From Oscheius onirici (lineage: Eukaryota; Nematoda; Chromadorea; Rhabditida; Rhabditidae): a stretch of DNA of 64,000 nt. The notes under the pieces are model-generated. The model was not told the DNA's origin and made no database searches. It saw nothing but the letters and a program-made list of their open reading frames with translations. Location of the stretch: assembly GCA_932521025.1 (NCBI GenBank), contig OW051472.1, positions 2,294,001 to 2,358,000 on the forward strand, in the 5' to 3' direction. A program made the position numbers and the translations under genes. Shown one piece after another: positions 22,200-33,600 of the stretch; within the stretch, counting starts at the first letter, position 1, and each line of letters opens with the position of its first letter.

Positions 22200-23750
22200 G
22201 AAGTAAATAGGGCTTATCAGAGGTGCAGAACGGAGTCAGCGGCTATTTAGAAAGGCTGACGGTGATTTTAAAGAAATTCTACTTTTCCAATGAGGAAACT
22301 GCTCCGGCCCTTACAGAGAACATTTTGAAGAACAACAAACGAAGAACAGACCAGGATATGGCAAGGGACGCACAAAACAAACTAATAGAACCTCGAAATA
22401 ATCTTAAAACAACCTCCTCTGGTTCGATTTTAGCTTTCTCCGTAAGCAAAGCGTTCACAATTGATTTTTGCGACAATACTCTGTAGAAAACTTAGTAAGA
22501 AGAGCAATAGACGACGTAAAGGCAGACAGAGCAAAATCTGAAGCGTAGCGGGAGAAAAAACAAAATTTAGAGCATTACTGACGTAAATTTGCGTACACGG
22601 TTCAAAAAGACGCGAATGGAATGAAGCGAGAACAATTCTGCAACAGTTTCACCTAGAATTTCGCTAAAATACATGAAAATCAGTAAGATAGTGATGACTG
22701 TGAACAAAGGAGTGATACAGCGCTTGGATAAACACGTGCATAGAAGAAGGTATGTGCAACAGAACTTGCAGCTAGACCTATGAAGATAGGAAACAGTAGA
22801 CGCTGCAGCGGAGTACTTCTGGCCCTTTTCCAGAAGGTTTTCGCCAAAAACACAGGTTTTCCCGTTCAAGCAGAGGAATCCGATATGTACCATCAACCAA
22901 CAAGAAATATCCAGCAAAAGGCAAGTTGAAGCAGTCTAGGCTGCCATACATCAAAGTCGACGCAAAACTACAATCGTAAGCGTCAGACATGGTAATAGTC
23001 TAGGTATTCACATATAGGCGTAAAAACATCGTAGCAATTGCCACAAGGCTGGAACTGGGAATACAGAAAGCTGGAGGAGCCGAAGTGGGACAGTTCTAAC
23101 ATTTTTAGCGAGGGGGCAGGCATTAACCACAGAAATATTCAAAGAAAACACTGACAGCGATCAAAAACAGCGTGATGAACTTCCCATAAGATCAAGGAAT
23201 GCACTAGGCGGTGAAAAAAGCGGAACCAATTCTTGGTCATTTCCGAAAAGTATTCCGCTCAAAATACACTGCAAAGCAACAATCGCCAGCGTTTGCCACA
23301 TAAATGTTCAAGGAAAACATTGACAAGAACCAGAGGAAAGCAAAAGACAGCGTAAGCCTGAAGCGGTGCAATACCGGGAAAGTTTACTCTCATCATACTT
23401 TGAAAACATTGCGAAAGAATGGAAAAACAACAAGCTCGAGCAGAGATGACATAAAACTCGTAGAACGCAAGTGAAGCGACCAATATCTTCTCACGACAAC
23501 TAACAAAAGGTAGAAAACAGGGAGCAGGTAGCATTGACACAAGAGGGAGAGCTGACGAAGAGAATTTTCTTCTAAAATGTACGGGAAACTGAAACAGAGA
23601 GGGAACTTCAACGTTTAGGTCGGGATGATTTCGGGCAGTTTTTCAACAGTTATCGCTCAAAATACATCGGATGCCGTATAAAGTGGAAGATAAACGATCA
23701 AGTGGAGCGTGAGTGAGATAAAACGCTTAAAAATCGTCCAGCGGGCAAAA
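22200..23750. other. Degenerate region without intact genes, probably decayed repeat
   Basis: Purine-rich on the plus strand with broken helical frames (for example AIDDVKADRAKSEA near 22510). Themes recur: cgctcaaaatacac near 23255 against cgctcaaaatacat near 23652, and aaaacattgacaagaaccag near 23308 against aaaacactgacagcgatca near 23147. These indicate old internal duplication. Minus-strand frames here look membrane-like only because the complement of purine-rich sequence encodes Leu, Phe and Ser. No family was identified. Confidence 0.4.
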
Positions 23751-23751
23751 T

Positions 23752-24153
23752 CATCAGCGGAAAAAGCGTCGCCGTTATGAAATTCGTGACGGGAACTACG
23801 GGGGTAGTCCTTTAACCCATTGCAGCCGGATACAGTGTTTTTTTAGCAGCATTTTTATGGGTTTTCTTTTTTTGCTGTTATTTATAGATTCTTTTACCGG
23901 TAGACTGAAGACAACAAGGAGATCACCGATAGAAGACCAGTATGTTGCAAGCACGGTGCCATGTAGGCTTATTGACGGGGTGCATACCCTTTTGTTCGTT
24001 CGACAAAACGAAAATAAAATTAGAAAGCTAAAAAAAAAGAAAACCCATAAAAATGCTGCTAAAAAAACACTGTATCCGGCTGCAATGGGTTAAAGGACTA
24101 CCACCGTGGTTCCCGTCACGAATTTCATAACGGCGACGCTTTTTCCGCTGAGC
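23752..24153. repeat. Foldback element with about 118-base near-identical arms
   Basis: The left arm (about 23752-23870) and the complement of the right arm (about 24036-24153) agree almost base for base, from cagcggaaaaagcgtcgccg through cccattgcagccggatacag to gcatttttatgggttttc. They differ at only a few positions (for example ctacgggggtagt against ccacggtggtagt). The loop is about 165 bases. High arm identity suggests a young insertion or continuing conversion between arms. No transposase frame. Confidence 0.8.
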
Positions 24154-24409
24154 TGCTGAACAAACTATACAACTTGGAAAACAAGACACGGAAAACGCTG
24201 GCAGGTCTTCTACGCTAGAAGCTATAAAATTAGGCGAAAATCGTGTAGAGAGACGGGAAAAATCGCAGCGCAAATCGACGAAAATTGGGGGAAATAAATT
24301 TGGGAATTGCGGTGCCGGTTGAGCGGTTGTGAATACGGTATCCAGGCAATTCGTGAGGGGGAACCTCCAGCATGCAGTCCTTTAGCCAAATCTCCTAGTT
24401 CCTTCACAC

Positions 24410-24908
24410 CGTCTTGACGACAGCTGCAAGCAAGTGGCGGATTCACAAGCAAGCTGTCCATTTTGCCGTCTCTTTTAGTAACAAAACGCGAGAAAACGTT
24501 GTGTAGCAAACTGCAAAAAAAAATGGGAAAAAACCTGGGAGAAATTGGAGACGAAACCTGACGAAGTGCTTTTTTTAGTTGTAGAAACTTCGTAGCGATC
24601 TTGTAAAGTTTTTAGAAAGTTTACAACACCTTGATTTCTGATAACTCATAAGTACTTGTCAAGATCTTGTTAACTTTACTTTGTTTTCGACTTGTTAAGT
24701 TTAAGACAGCTTGTTCGTTTTCAAGCGACTTCCGTCGTCAGAGCAATAGCGTCAGGAACACCTCGTCATCTTCGCTTCTATCAGGTCAACAGTTTCTAAT
24801 TTTCTCACTGTAATTTTTTTTCTTGCCTTTTATCATAGAATTGAGACGGCAAAATGGACAGCTTGCTTGTGAATCCTCCACTTGCTTGCAGCTGTCGTCA
24901 AGACGGTG
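24410..24908. repeat. Inverted duplication, 65-base arms
   Basis: Bases 24411-24475 (accgtcttgacgacagctgc through ttgccgtctc) match the complement of 24843-24908 at 64 of 65 positions by eye. Both copies read outward as the same short frame starting MDSLLVNPPLACSCRQDG, on the minus strand for the left arm and the plus strand for the right arm. Similarity stops sharply at both ends of each arm, and about 370 bases lie between them. It may be an inverted duplication of a former exon or the ends of an unknown element. Confidence 0.75.
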
Positions 24909-24909
24909 T

Positions 24910-25816
24910 CCATGCTCGGTCTTCCCGGCACTGAGGGCAGTCCTTGAATCCACAGCGGTGTTTGGAACAGTTCTTGGAAACCCTCGAGCCGTTAGGGAAG
25001 ACTGAAAGTGCTCTTTTTTTGCGCCCAAATTCATTTCTGGCAGCTGTAGAACTACTTTTCTTTAGAATTTTCCTTTTTGCTTGCTTTGCCTACGTTTTCA
25101 GAGAAGCTAAACCGCCGTGAAGAAGACTGGGAAGTTTATCGACAAGAAACAAAAATTGGAGGAATTTGAAGCCGTCACTGAACCCGAGAAAAGTTGAAGC
25201 TAGCGAAACCTGAGTTGGACGAGAAGAAAAGGAGCTCCATCACGTTTCTTCAGCTAAAACTGGAAACTGCGGTCAGCGCTATTTCTCAGGAGAGCTGTAG
25301 CCGTCAAATGCCCAAAACGTAAGTCTAACCATTTCCTTTTTCATGGCGAAAGGCGTAAAAGACCTGTCTGCCTTCACCGTGTTCTTTGTTTCGTTGTTTC
25401 TAGCTTGATGTTGGCTTCCCTGAATTCTGTTGGTCATTGGTAGTTCTACCTTGCCATCTGTTCCGCAAGTATCCTCTCCCCCCCCCCCCCCCCCCCATCC
25501 AGTTTGCCCCCATTTTCTAGGCCACTTCCTTGCCGTTTTCAACTTGCCCCCATGCTCCCCATTCCGTTAGTCCCCTCCACTCTCCCCCAATTATTCCTTT
25601 TTCCCCATTACTGTCTTTTTTCTGTAGCTTTTTCCTGTTTCCGTACACTTTCTCAGTGTTGTCCTTTGTCACCTACTCTTTCACTATTCGGTTCTCCAGT
25701 CCCTTGGTCAGAGTATGCCATCTATACTGTAACCGCCTCTTTCCCAAAGAAACAGTAACATCAACATGACTAGGTCTCTTCATCAGTCTTTACAAATTTT
25801 TTTCAATCTTCAGATA
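24910..25816. other. Non-coding gap with C19 homopolymer
   Basis: Contains a 19-base C run at 25478-25496 inside a pyrimidine-rich stretch that continues to about 25700. No intact frame, RNA gene or splice-bounded exon was recognised. The homopolymer is also a likely place for assembly length error. Confidence 0.5.
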
Positions 25817-28359
25817 CTACTCGGAATTCTTCACCTCTTCTTCCAGCTCCTTCAACAGTCTCAGAACTGTTTCTTCTCTGTATGGAGGAGCGACTATTTG
25901 AGCCCCTATTGGGAAACCAGTTGATCCAATCGAAGCCTGCTTGACTAATTTGTACCATGGATCTGATGTGGGATAAGTTTCCAGCTCATTTTCATCAGAA
26001 TCCGTCACTGTGGTCACTTTCACAACGCCTGAATCTGTGACTCTTCTTTCCAGACGCTACCGTACCTGCTGCAAAGTCGAGAAGGTTGTAGAGACAAGTA
26101 TAGGTGGCGCTTGAGAATAGTTTACAAGGAATGTCATGGGTTGGTGCTACCATGACTTGTACTGGACAGAGAATCGCGTCCAGATGTTGTTTCCGCATGG
26201 CGACGACGAAATCACCACGGTACTCTTCAATCTTGGAGTAACTTTTTCGGAGTTCTGGAAAAACAGATTATTCCCATTATGGTACTCTTTTCCCCTCACC
26301 TACAGTACTCGTAGTCATGGCCGGCAGAACATTGGCCAGTCTGGGGAACAGTATCTTAGCAGGGTAGGCCAAGAGCCTCTGTATCCAGACGGGGATGAAA
26401 AACAGCGGAATCTGAGGGTACAGGGTTGGATGAACTATGTCCTGAACCTTTTTTTTATTCCAATAGATAGAAAAACAAACGTTCAGAAGCTTATCTCTTA
26501 CATAGTGGCCTCCGTCCACTGTTAGTGCTCTGACGTAAAGCTGGAACATTTCCGGAACTCTGGGTGGAGAGAAGGGGACAAGAGTGTGACCAGCTGTCTC
26601 TAGATGTCTGGAACAGAGTTATTTACAGACTGAGTGACAGAGATAGAGGGACTGAGTTACCTTTGAGCCTCATGAACTGCTCTCTGACAAGCTGGAGTGG
26701 GAGTGAACCAGCCGTCGTCGAGGTAATACCCAATTCTAAGAGCTTTCTGGGAACTGAACGTCTTCTCGTTCCAAAGAACTGGCGGTGAGTAGGGATCAAC
26801 GTCGTGCTGGTGACTGTCTGCCCAGATCTAAAGCTAGAATTGTTGAAGGAGCACAGTGGTTTTTTTTACAAAAAGACATTAAAACTCACAACCCTACAAA
26901 ATTCCACAGCAGTTTCCACATCCAGGCACATTGGGCCATCGTTGGCGTTCACAAGGGGACGACCTGGTACGGCTCCTGGAGTACCGCGGTGTCCAAATCG
27001 GAGATGGGAAGGCTTAAAAGGGACAAGCTTTTCGTACAAAACCTTCTTCAACATACCTTCAATCCCACAATTCCTGTCCAATGACATGGAATCCGAATGG
27101 ATCCTCCCACATCGCCACCGATTCCCAGTAGAGAACCGCCAGAAGCAATTAGGGCCGCTTCTCCACCAGTTGAACCGCCGGGAGTCTTAGTTTTGTCCAG
27201 TGGGTGACTGGTGATACCGTAGACGTGATTGGCACAATTGAACGTCAGACAGGACTGAGGGACGTTGGTCAGACAGAAGGGAATCGCTCCTAAAGTTTGG
27301 AAATCGGGTTTTTCAGTAGCCTAATACAGTAATCCTTGTTTATCCCAAAAAAATAGGCCATAAACCGAGCTTTCAATCTTTTGATAGTCAGTCATGTGAC
27401 TGACTAAAATCGGTCGAGTCTTCCCCAATTACTTTTCAGACACTTCGCTGTTCGATTCTGTCAAAACACCTTTGGGTTTTATTGAGATGCAGTAACCAAC
27501 ACAAATTTCGAACCATTAGCTACAGTAATCTGCATCAATCCCAAAAACAGTCAGGGTTCAACCGACTAGCACTTATCCTATATTTAGGCCGGTAATTCAT
27601 GTTCGAGACTTACAGTTCTTTTTCACTCACCAAGTTTCTTCAAATGAGTCACCAGAATACTGTCCTCTTTTTGCGGCTTGAAGCAATCCTGAGCAAAACC
27701 TCGAGTTACGTCGTAGCCTTCGAGCTGAATTTTGTGGTTTTCCTACAACAATGACAGCTTACATTGATGCACTCCTTTACAGAAATTGGGATTCCGAAGA
27801 GAGGAGGCTTGTGAAATGATGGGTCTCTGGCTTTTTGATCCCATTCTTTGGCCCATTCTTCTGCTTCCTAAATCACAAGCTCGTGGCAATAACTATTTGA
27901 ACCTTGAAAATCTGACCATTTTTGAAAGAAACTCACCTTTACAAACAGTGCTATACAGTTGGTTTTTCTATGAGATTCGACGGCCTTAGAGTAGTAAGTC
28001 TGAACGGCTTCTAGACAGCCAACTTTCCCATTTTGTAGCTCCTCTGAAGCAGTCTATAACTTACTTTTCAATGAAATTACCTCTGAGCTGCTGAAAGGAA
28101 AGAAAACCGATGTATTCTCGACGGGATTCATCCAATTTTTTGCCGATTTTTTCAGCCAAAGCTATACTTTCCTTTCTTTCCTGCTGTCTTTTGGCAATGT
28201 TGGCCTCGAGAACAAGTTTGTGCTGAAAATTTGACGCTGATTTAAATTTTGCATGTCACTCTAAAAAAGAGAATAACTCACAGCCGCTCTTTTCTTCCAC
28301 AAATGATGTAGATATGCTGCTATTCCTCCGAAAAATAGCATCAGAATTGTCCAGAACAT
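25817..28359 (-). CDS. faah: Fatty acid amide hydrolase (amidase-signature family)
   Basis: Membrane-anchored serine hydrolase that breaks down N-acylethanolamines and related fatty amides. The start at 28359 ([20 protein letters not shown]) gives an N-terminal transmembrane helix followed by a basic segment, as in FAAH. The amidase core is present. [20 protein letters not shown] contains the catalytic Lys, and [12 protein letters not shown] follows. [16 protein letters not shown] supplies the cis-Ser region, and [13 protein letters not shown] contains the nucleophile Ser. The C-terminus includes [20 protein letters not shown] and ends KNSE, TAG at 25817-25819. About nine or ten exons. A nematode-style acceptor (AATTTCAG) lies 6 bases before the ATG, suggesting a spliced leader or a 5' UTR exon. 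All catalytic residues are visible, so it is probably active. Confidence 0.9.
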
Positions 28360-28372
28360 GGTTCTCTGAAAT
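28360..28372 (-). promoter_or_regulatory. Candidate trans-splice acceptor of the FAAH gene
   Basis: On the minus strand the bases before the start read AATTTCAG then AGAACC and ATG. A strong acceptor this close to the start, with a gene on the same strand a few hundred bases upstream, fits spliced-leader addition. A short cis-spliced 5' UTR exon is the alternative. Confidence 0.4.
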
Positions 28373-28725
28373 TTGAAGAAGAAGAAGAAGAAAGCAAAGT
28401 TTTGCTTTATGAAAGGTATCAATGGAAAAGGACACAATTTTGCACAACAGTTGCAGAGGCTGATGCGAAAAAAACAGGTTTTATAGAACGGCGGACAGTG
28501 ACAACAACTTCGATTTTCGGGAAAAGTTACATCAACAGCAAAGGTAACAGTTGTTTCGTTGTTTTCACCTAACTAATCTGTAATAATTTAGTCACTAACG
28601 AACACAGAAAATGAAGAAGAAAATGTTTTGCTAAAGTTTACTCAGTTTTCGGGGAACATGACTCATGACTAGTCAGTACAGGCGGAGGAAAAGACGAAGC
28701 TGACTGCCAGCGGCAAATTGTCCTC

Positions 28726-29083
28726 TCCTAGAGTCCTCTCCACTCACCAATCTTCTTCAGCTTTGGAAAGTGGAGATATTTGATGTTTTTCCCGAAGCGG
28801 AAGTCAAAACATCCCATTTCAACTTTAGAACGCGTCCATCTGTCGATCTCATCCTGTCGCTGTCTCGTAGAGAGAAGCCAATTGAATTCGGTGTAACGCG
28901 TTTCCTTTTGATGTACGGCTACTGCTGCATCTGCACACGCCATCATGTCGTCTTTTTCAATGCCTAAGGTTTTTTGTCTGTCTAAGTTCTAAGATCTTAC
29001 ATGGAGGCTCTTGAGAAGCTGCTACTTGGAGCAGAAGAAGAGACAGAACCAGTAACAGGAGAAGTAGACAATTTGATGAAGCA
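28726..29083 (-). CDS. Small secreted protein, 3' end unresolved
   Basis: Exon 1 (29083 down to about 29001) encodes MVASSNCLLLLLLVLSLLLL and then QVAASQEPP, a textbook signal peptide with a V-A-A-S cleavage region, ending at a GTAAGA donor. Exon 2 (about 28965-28738) joins through CIEKDDMMACADAAVAVHQK and FNWLLSTRQRQDEIDRW to HFPKLKKI before GTGAGT. If that donor is not used, the frame stops seven codons later. A CTTCAG acceptor sits directly before the ATG. The family is unknown to me. The same-strand FAAH starts about 370 bases downstream, so the two could be co-transcribed. Confidence 0.5.
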
Positions 29084-29221
29084 ACCATCTCTGAAGCCAG
29101 AAATTTTGACACAAACAAAATCTTTTCTGTACCAATAGTGTTGTTTGATTTTGAGCAGAATAATAAAAGTTTTTACAAGTAAATTTCTATCGTCATCTTA
29201 TCGTTCATTTGGGGTAGGATG

Positions 29222-29717
29222 CAGAGATGTGCGGAAATGGCCAAAAAAATTCCCGCGGGAATGTTTAGTCTCAAAAAATTTTCCCGCGTCCCGCGGGAGG
29301 GAATCCCGTGCCCATTTTTATTCCCGCGATCCCGCGGGAATATTCCCGTAAGAAGCAGTTTTTCCCGCGGGAATGACGGGAATGGCGGGAATTTTTCAAA
29401 AACCCAAATTTCGCTTATTTTCATCGGGTTTTCGCTATGCAACTTATTTTCGCACAGATTTTCAACAAGCTAATGGTCAGAAGGGCAGTTCTAAGCCGAT
29501 GACAGTAAAAATACGCCATATTTTGACGAAAAATCTGGTCCTCCCTTGATTTTTTGCCGACGAAAAACTCTAAAATGGGAAGTAAAAGAGTCTGAATTTT
29601 CCCGCCGGAATCATGAAAATTCCCGCGTGAACCCGCTGGAATTTTTAGTCTCAACAATTATTCCCGCGTCCCGCGGGAAGGGAATCTCGTGACCATTTTC
29701 ATTCCCGCACATCTCTG
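29222..29717. mobile_element. 496 bp hAT-type MITE with perfect 8 bp target duplication
   Basis: The termini are CAGAGATGTGCGG on the left and CCGCACATCTCTG on the right, flanked exactly by GTAGGATG at 29214-29221 and 29718-29725. The interior is dominated by repeated TTCCCGCGGGAA palindromes and a direct repeat of the tttagtctcaa..attcccgcgtcccgcggga block. An 8 bp duplication plus a CAG-type terminus supports hAT. There is no transposase, so it must have been moved in trans. The exact duplication means the insertion is recent. Confidence 0.92.
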
Positions 29718-29725
29718 GTAGGATG

Positions 29726-30156
29726 CCAAGTAAAAGCCAGTAAACTCAAAGTTTTATCAATTGGGATTTTCAGTGCTTATCGCTCAAAGCTAGTCCTTAC
29801 TACAATGCGTTGAAACATGTTTTTCTTCAATTTCAGCATTTTCACGGTTTGCAATTCTTTTGGCATTTTCCCTTCAAAAATAACAAAAATCTTGTCATCG
29901 GTGTCACGTATGCCGATTTTCTAGTTTTAGCTACATAGCTAACAGACTCTACTTATCCCAAGAAATTAAAATGCTCAAATCCTCTTCCTGTTATGTTTTC
30001 TTCCACTCTCCTGCCGTTCGTTGTCCAAGTTTCAGGAAACTTTGCAAATTAGCACAACAATTACAAAGTTTTGTTAACAAACCAAAAAAAACTTGCTTTT
30101 AAAAGAATCTAATTGCTACAGAAGAACTCCACTTGGAACACGACTCGTCTGCCCGG
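29726..30156. other. Upstream region of the OSBP-related gene
   Basis: About 430 AT-rich bases between the hAT MITE and the OSBP-related start. No frame or recognised regulatory motif was seen. It should contain the promoter of the plus-strand gene. Confidence 0.4.
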
Positions 30157-32889
30157 ATGGCTACCTCGCAGCCGAAGAACCGTGAGTTGATTCCTCCAAG
30201 TAGAATCCAGCCAATTTGCAGTTGTTCGCCGCATGACGAGCGTCTTCAAGAGATCGGACGGTCAACAGACGCCCCTGCCCAACTACCCGACGGAACGCTG
30301 CTCGGAGAAGCCAGAGTCCTTCCAGCTGGACCTCTTGGCCAAGTGGAGCGGAAAGAACCGTCCGCGCAATCGAAAGAAGAAGATCCGAGGCATTTTGGAC
30401 GACGGACATCTGGAGCTGAAAGATCGCTCCAAGACCAGCACCGTCGGACTTTCTACCATCGTCGATCTGGCTCGTGTGACGGTGAAAATATCGGAGCGCC
30501 GAGTGACCATCGAGTTCGGACCGACAAAGAAGGTCATCTTGACGCCGGCAGATCAGAAACTGGACAACAAGTTCAAGTTTCTTGTCAAGAATCAGCGTCT
30601 CTACCGTCAGGAGCTGCTCTGTCGGGAGAAGAGCGCCGCAACGAGTTTCGCCACCACCGCCAGCACCATCACCGTCTCGGAAGACTTCAGAGGTTGGGAT
30701 GTCGATCCGACCTACTTCAAGGTCCTCGATGCTGTCAAGGTTGATCATTTTTTGATATTTTTGGGGTAGAAAAACTTTTTGAACAATTTCGATTTGGAAA
30801 ACGTGCTGGAATTCTGACTCTTGTCTAGACAATTCACTTCGTGTATTCTTCTGCTCACCATCGTCTATTGTCGCTTATTGTTAGGTAGTCCTGTGACCGA
30901 ACATTTCCAATTGATTGACTAGATATTCGCTCAGACTCTTCTCCTTACTTAGAGTATTGCTTCCAAGGCTGGCTACAGAGTTTCCAGAACGTTAAACAAA
31001 GAACCCCTGTCCTCTAGCAGATAGAACGTCAAGAACGTCCAGGACCGTCCCCAATTTTGGATCGGGGACCGTCCTGAATAGTTTTGTTGTTATTTGGCAG
31101 CTAGTTTGGAGAGTCGGCCCTTCACAGAGAGTTACTTCACAGAAAGAAAATAGTTTTACTGTTCGAGTCTCGATGTTTTCTACCCATAGCTTTTTCCCTT
31201 CCAAATGTCTACTAATTGCAATTTGTGAAAGTTATTAGAAGCAATTAAAAAGTTTTGGAAAAAGTAAAAAAAAGTTACCAAAACGAACAACGGTAGATCA
31301 CACCCACTTCAGGATATGCAGCAGCTGACGTTGGAAGTTCTGGACAGGTCGACCAAGTGCCTGGCTGAGATGAAGGCAATCATCGAAGAAGAGCGTACCT
31401 TCCTCAACATGGCCGCTAAGCCAAAGACCGAGCCCACGAAACCGGTAGGAGAGAAGCCCGTCAGTCGTCCCGTCACTCCAAAGACCGAAGAAGAGGACGA
31501 AGAAGAGTCGGAAGAGCTGAGTGAGGCGACGGAGAGAGAGCTGTTTTCGGCGAGGACGACCAACTTGACGTCGATGGAAGTGGCGAGGACAGAGGCGGAG
31601 ATCCAGTCGAAGAAGGATGTCCTCACACGCGTCCAGAAGGTGCTCGATCTCCCGAAGCCTGTGACAACGACTTCCATGCCTCCACCTCCCCAGCAGCCCG
31701 AGAAGATCCAAAAGAAGACAGAAGAGACGGTCAAGAAGATGGCAAAGACTCGTCGAACCCGTCTGCCAGCTCCTCAGGCTCCCGGAGAGTCTATTGGACT
31801 GAAAGCAGTCATGCAGATGGCTGTCTCGAAGCAGGGAGTCCCGATGACGCAGTACGAGCCACTTTCACTGGTCCAAGTCGTTTGTGAAGAGCTCTTCTTC
31901 GCCAACCTTCTGGATCAGGCGGTCGTGGTAAAGTCTCCAGAAGAGCGGATGAGTCTCGTGATGGGATTCGCAGCCGGAGCGTACCTGACGAAAGTCGGAC
32001 GCAATCGCAAGCCCTTCAATCCGATTCTGGGCGAGACGTTTGACTTCGAGGAGGCGGGCTGGAAGTATCATGGAGAACAGGTCAGCCACAATCCGCAAGT
32101 GACGGCCGGACATGCCGAGGGAAAAGGATGGACCTTTTGGTCTACTCTTCGTGAGTTTTTTCCTTCTTTCTGAACTAAATTCTTACAGAAGTGGAAACGT
32201 CGTTCGGCTGGGGCTGGAGTGTCACGCTCAAATTTGAGCATCCGCAGCGTGTTCGCCTGATCCTTCCAGATGGAACGCCAGAAGACTACAGCTGGCAGAG
32301 GGCGCAGAGCAAGATTGACGGTCTACACTCGGCTCCGGAACAGCGTTGTGTCAGCCACGAGGGCCAACTCGTCGTGCAGTCTTCCAGTCGCTACACGTCT
32401 CGTCTCTACTTCAAGCGCCTCAAGAAGGATCCGACGGAGGTGACTGGCGACGTCTTTTCGCCCAACGACCGCGTCTGCTACCGTCTTCATGGCTACTGGA
32501 ACAAGCACCTCAGTCGCACATCTACAACTGGCGTCAGGGAGACGCTGATCAGCGAGAAGCAGCTCCGTCGCCATCCGGACTACTACGGCTTCAACCAGCT
32601 GAGCATGGGTCTGAATGAGCCGGATACGAATCTGCCGCCGTCCGACAGTCGTCATCGTCTCGACATGCGTCAACTGGAGGCTGGGAACTGTGCCGCTGCC
32701 GGACACTATAAGCAACTGCTGGAAGCTGCCCAGAGAACAAGGAAGGAGCCGATTCAGCCGATCTGGTTCGATCTGGTGACGGACGAGATGACAAGGAAGC
32801 AGGTCTACATCACCAATAAAAAGTACTGGCCGGCCAAGTCCCGTCAGTTCGAGGGCGTCAAGGGCATGGTCGAGACGCGCTGCGTCTAG
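30157..32889 (+). CDS. Oxysterol-binding protein-related lipid transfer protein
   Basis: Moves sterols or phosphoinositides between membranes. Exon 1 (30157-30180, MATSQPKN) is followed by a short intron, then an exon to about 30738 with a PH-like region (KIRGILDDGHLELKDRSKTS and RRVTIEFGPTKKVILTPAD). After a roughly 570-base intron, exon 3 (31312-32149) has an acidic linker and the start of the ORD domain: YEPLSLVQVVCEELFFANLL, then VGRNRKPFNPILGETFDFEE. The last exon (32190-32889) ends the domain with GVRETLI, FNQLSMGLN, LPPSDSRHRLDMRQLEAGN and WFDLVTDEM. The family fingerprint EQVSHHPP appears here as EQVSHNPQ, losing the second His and one Pro. All else looks intact. The His pair contacts phosphoinositide head groups in family members, so ligand use may differ. 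Confidence 0.87.
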
Positions 32890-33291
32890 GAGCAACAAGA
32901 AGAGTAAAGAACTTGACACGATGAAAAGTGAATGGAATAAATGTGTCGAAAAATATTCTTTTTGGGGGACGGGGAAAGAAAGGGTAAGACACTAGAATTG
33001 GGCAAGGGTTTGAAATGTTCTTAATTTTCTCTACTTTCTCAGATTCAATCACCTGTCTAGAAGGGGTTTTCTGGCCTCAATTGGAGCATCCAATAGCCTC
33101 AATTGGAGCATCCAACTCTTGGACTCAACTAGAAAATTAGTCTTGTCCTACCTTCGTCCTGGGCACTTCAGTCTTTCAGTTCAAGCCATTGGAACAAGTG
33201 TTTTCCTTCGAGCGAAAACAAGCTAGCTTTCCAAGTGTAACAGCTATTTTAGTTGTCAGCGTTTTCTGGATTTACAGTTTCTCCGTTATGT
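32890..33291. other. Spacer with a 21-base tandem duplication
   Basis: Near 33071-33114 the unit gcctcaattggagcatccaa occurs twice in tandem. The rest is AT-rich 3' flank of the OSBP-related gene. Nothing else was recognised. Confidence 0.5.
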
Positions 33292-33600
33292 TCAATGAAC
33301 ACCACGTTCTGACTGTCTGAAGTTACTGTCTATAATTTTCCACGCTTTGCCATCTTCTTCCAGCGAGATCACAAAGTTGTAACCAGCGAGACAGCCGAGA
33401 GACCAAAATGTGCTGGCATAATCGATTAGAAGTCATAAATATGGAAAAGGCTGTACCCACTACTTGGACACCTTTTGCTCCCCCCTCACCTCTTGCCTTA
33501 TTGTTAGACGAGGAGAGTTGTGTAACGATGACTAAGGTAACATATATAAACTGCCCCAAAGCAGTCCTGTCTATCTCTCTCTCTTATCGCCTTTTCACTT
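33292..33600 (-). CDS. Fragment of an unrecognised small gene (3' exons)
   Basis: On the minus strand an exon (about 33420-33292) reads FWSLGCLAGYNFVISLEEDG, then KAWKIIDSNFRQSERGVH and TGA. An upstream exon near 33556-33495 reads FIYVTLVIVTQLSSSNNKA, bounded by GGGGCAG and GTGAGG. Composition and splice signals look coding, but the 5' end and the joining phase are not settled. No family was recognised. Confidence 0.3.

Noticed and set aside
22567-23611. Minus-strand hydrophobic frames that look like membrane proteins
   Set aside because: They are the complement of purine-rich decayed sequence, which naturally encodes Leu, Phe, Ser and Cys; no family motif, splice signals or start context support them.
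29222-29717. Regularly spaced TTCCCGCGGGAA units as a CRISPR-like array
   Set aside because: Unit spacing is irregular, there are no unique spacers, and the segment is bounded by hAT ends with a target duplication.
30133-30744. 203-residue plus-strand frame overlapping the OSBP-related gene
   Set aside because: It is a shadow of the true frame, which carries the PH-like and ORD sequence in another phase.
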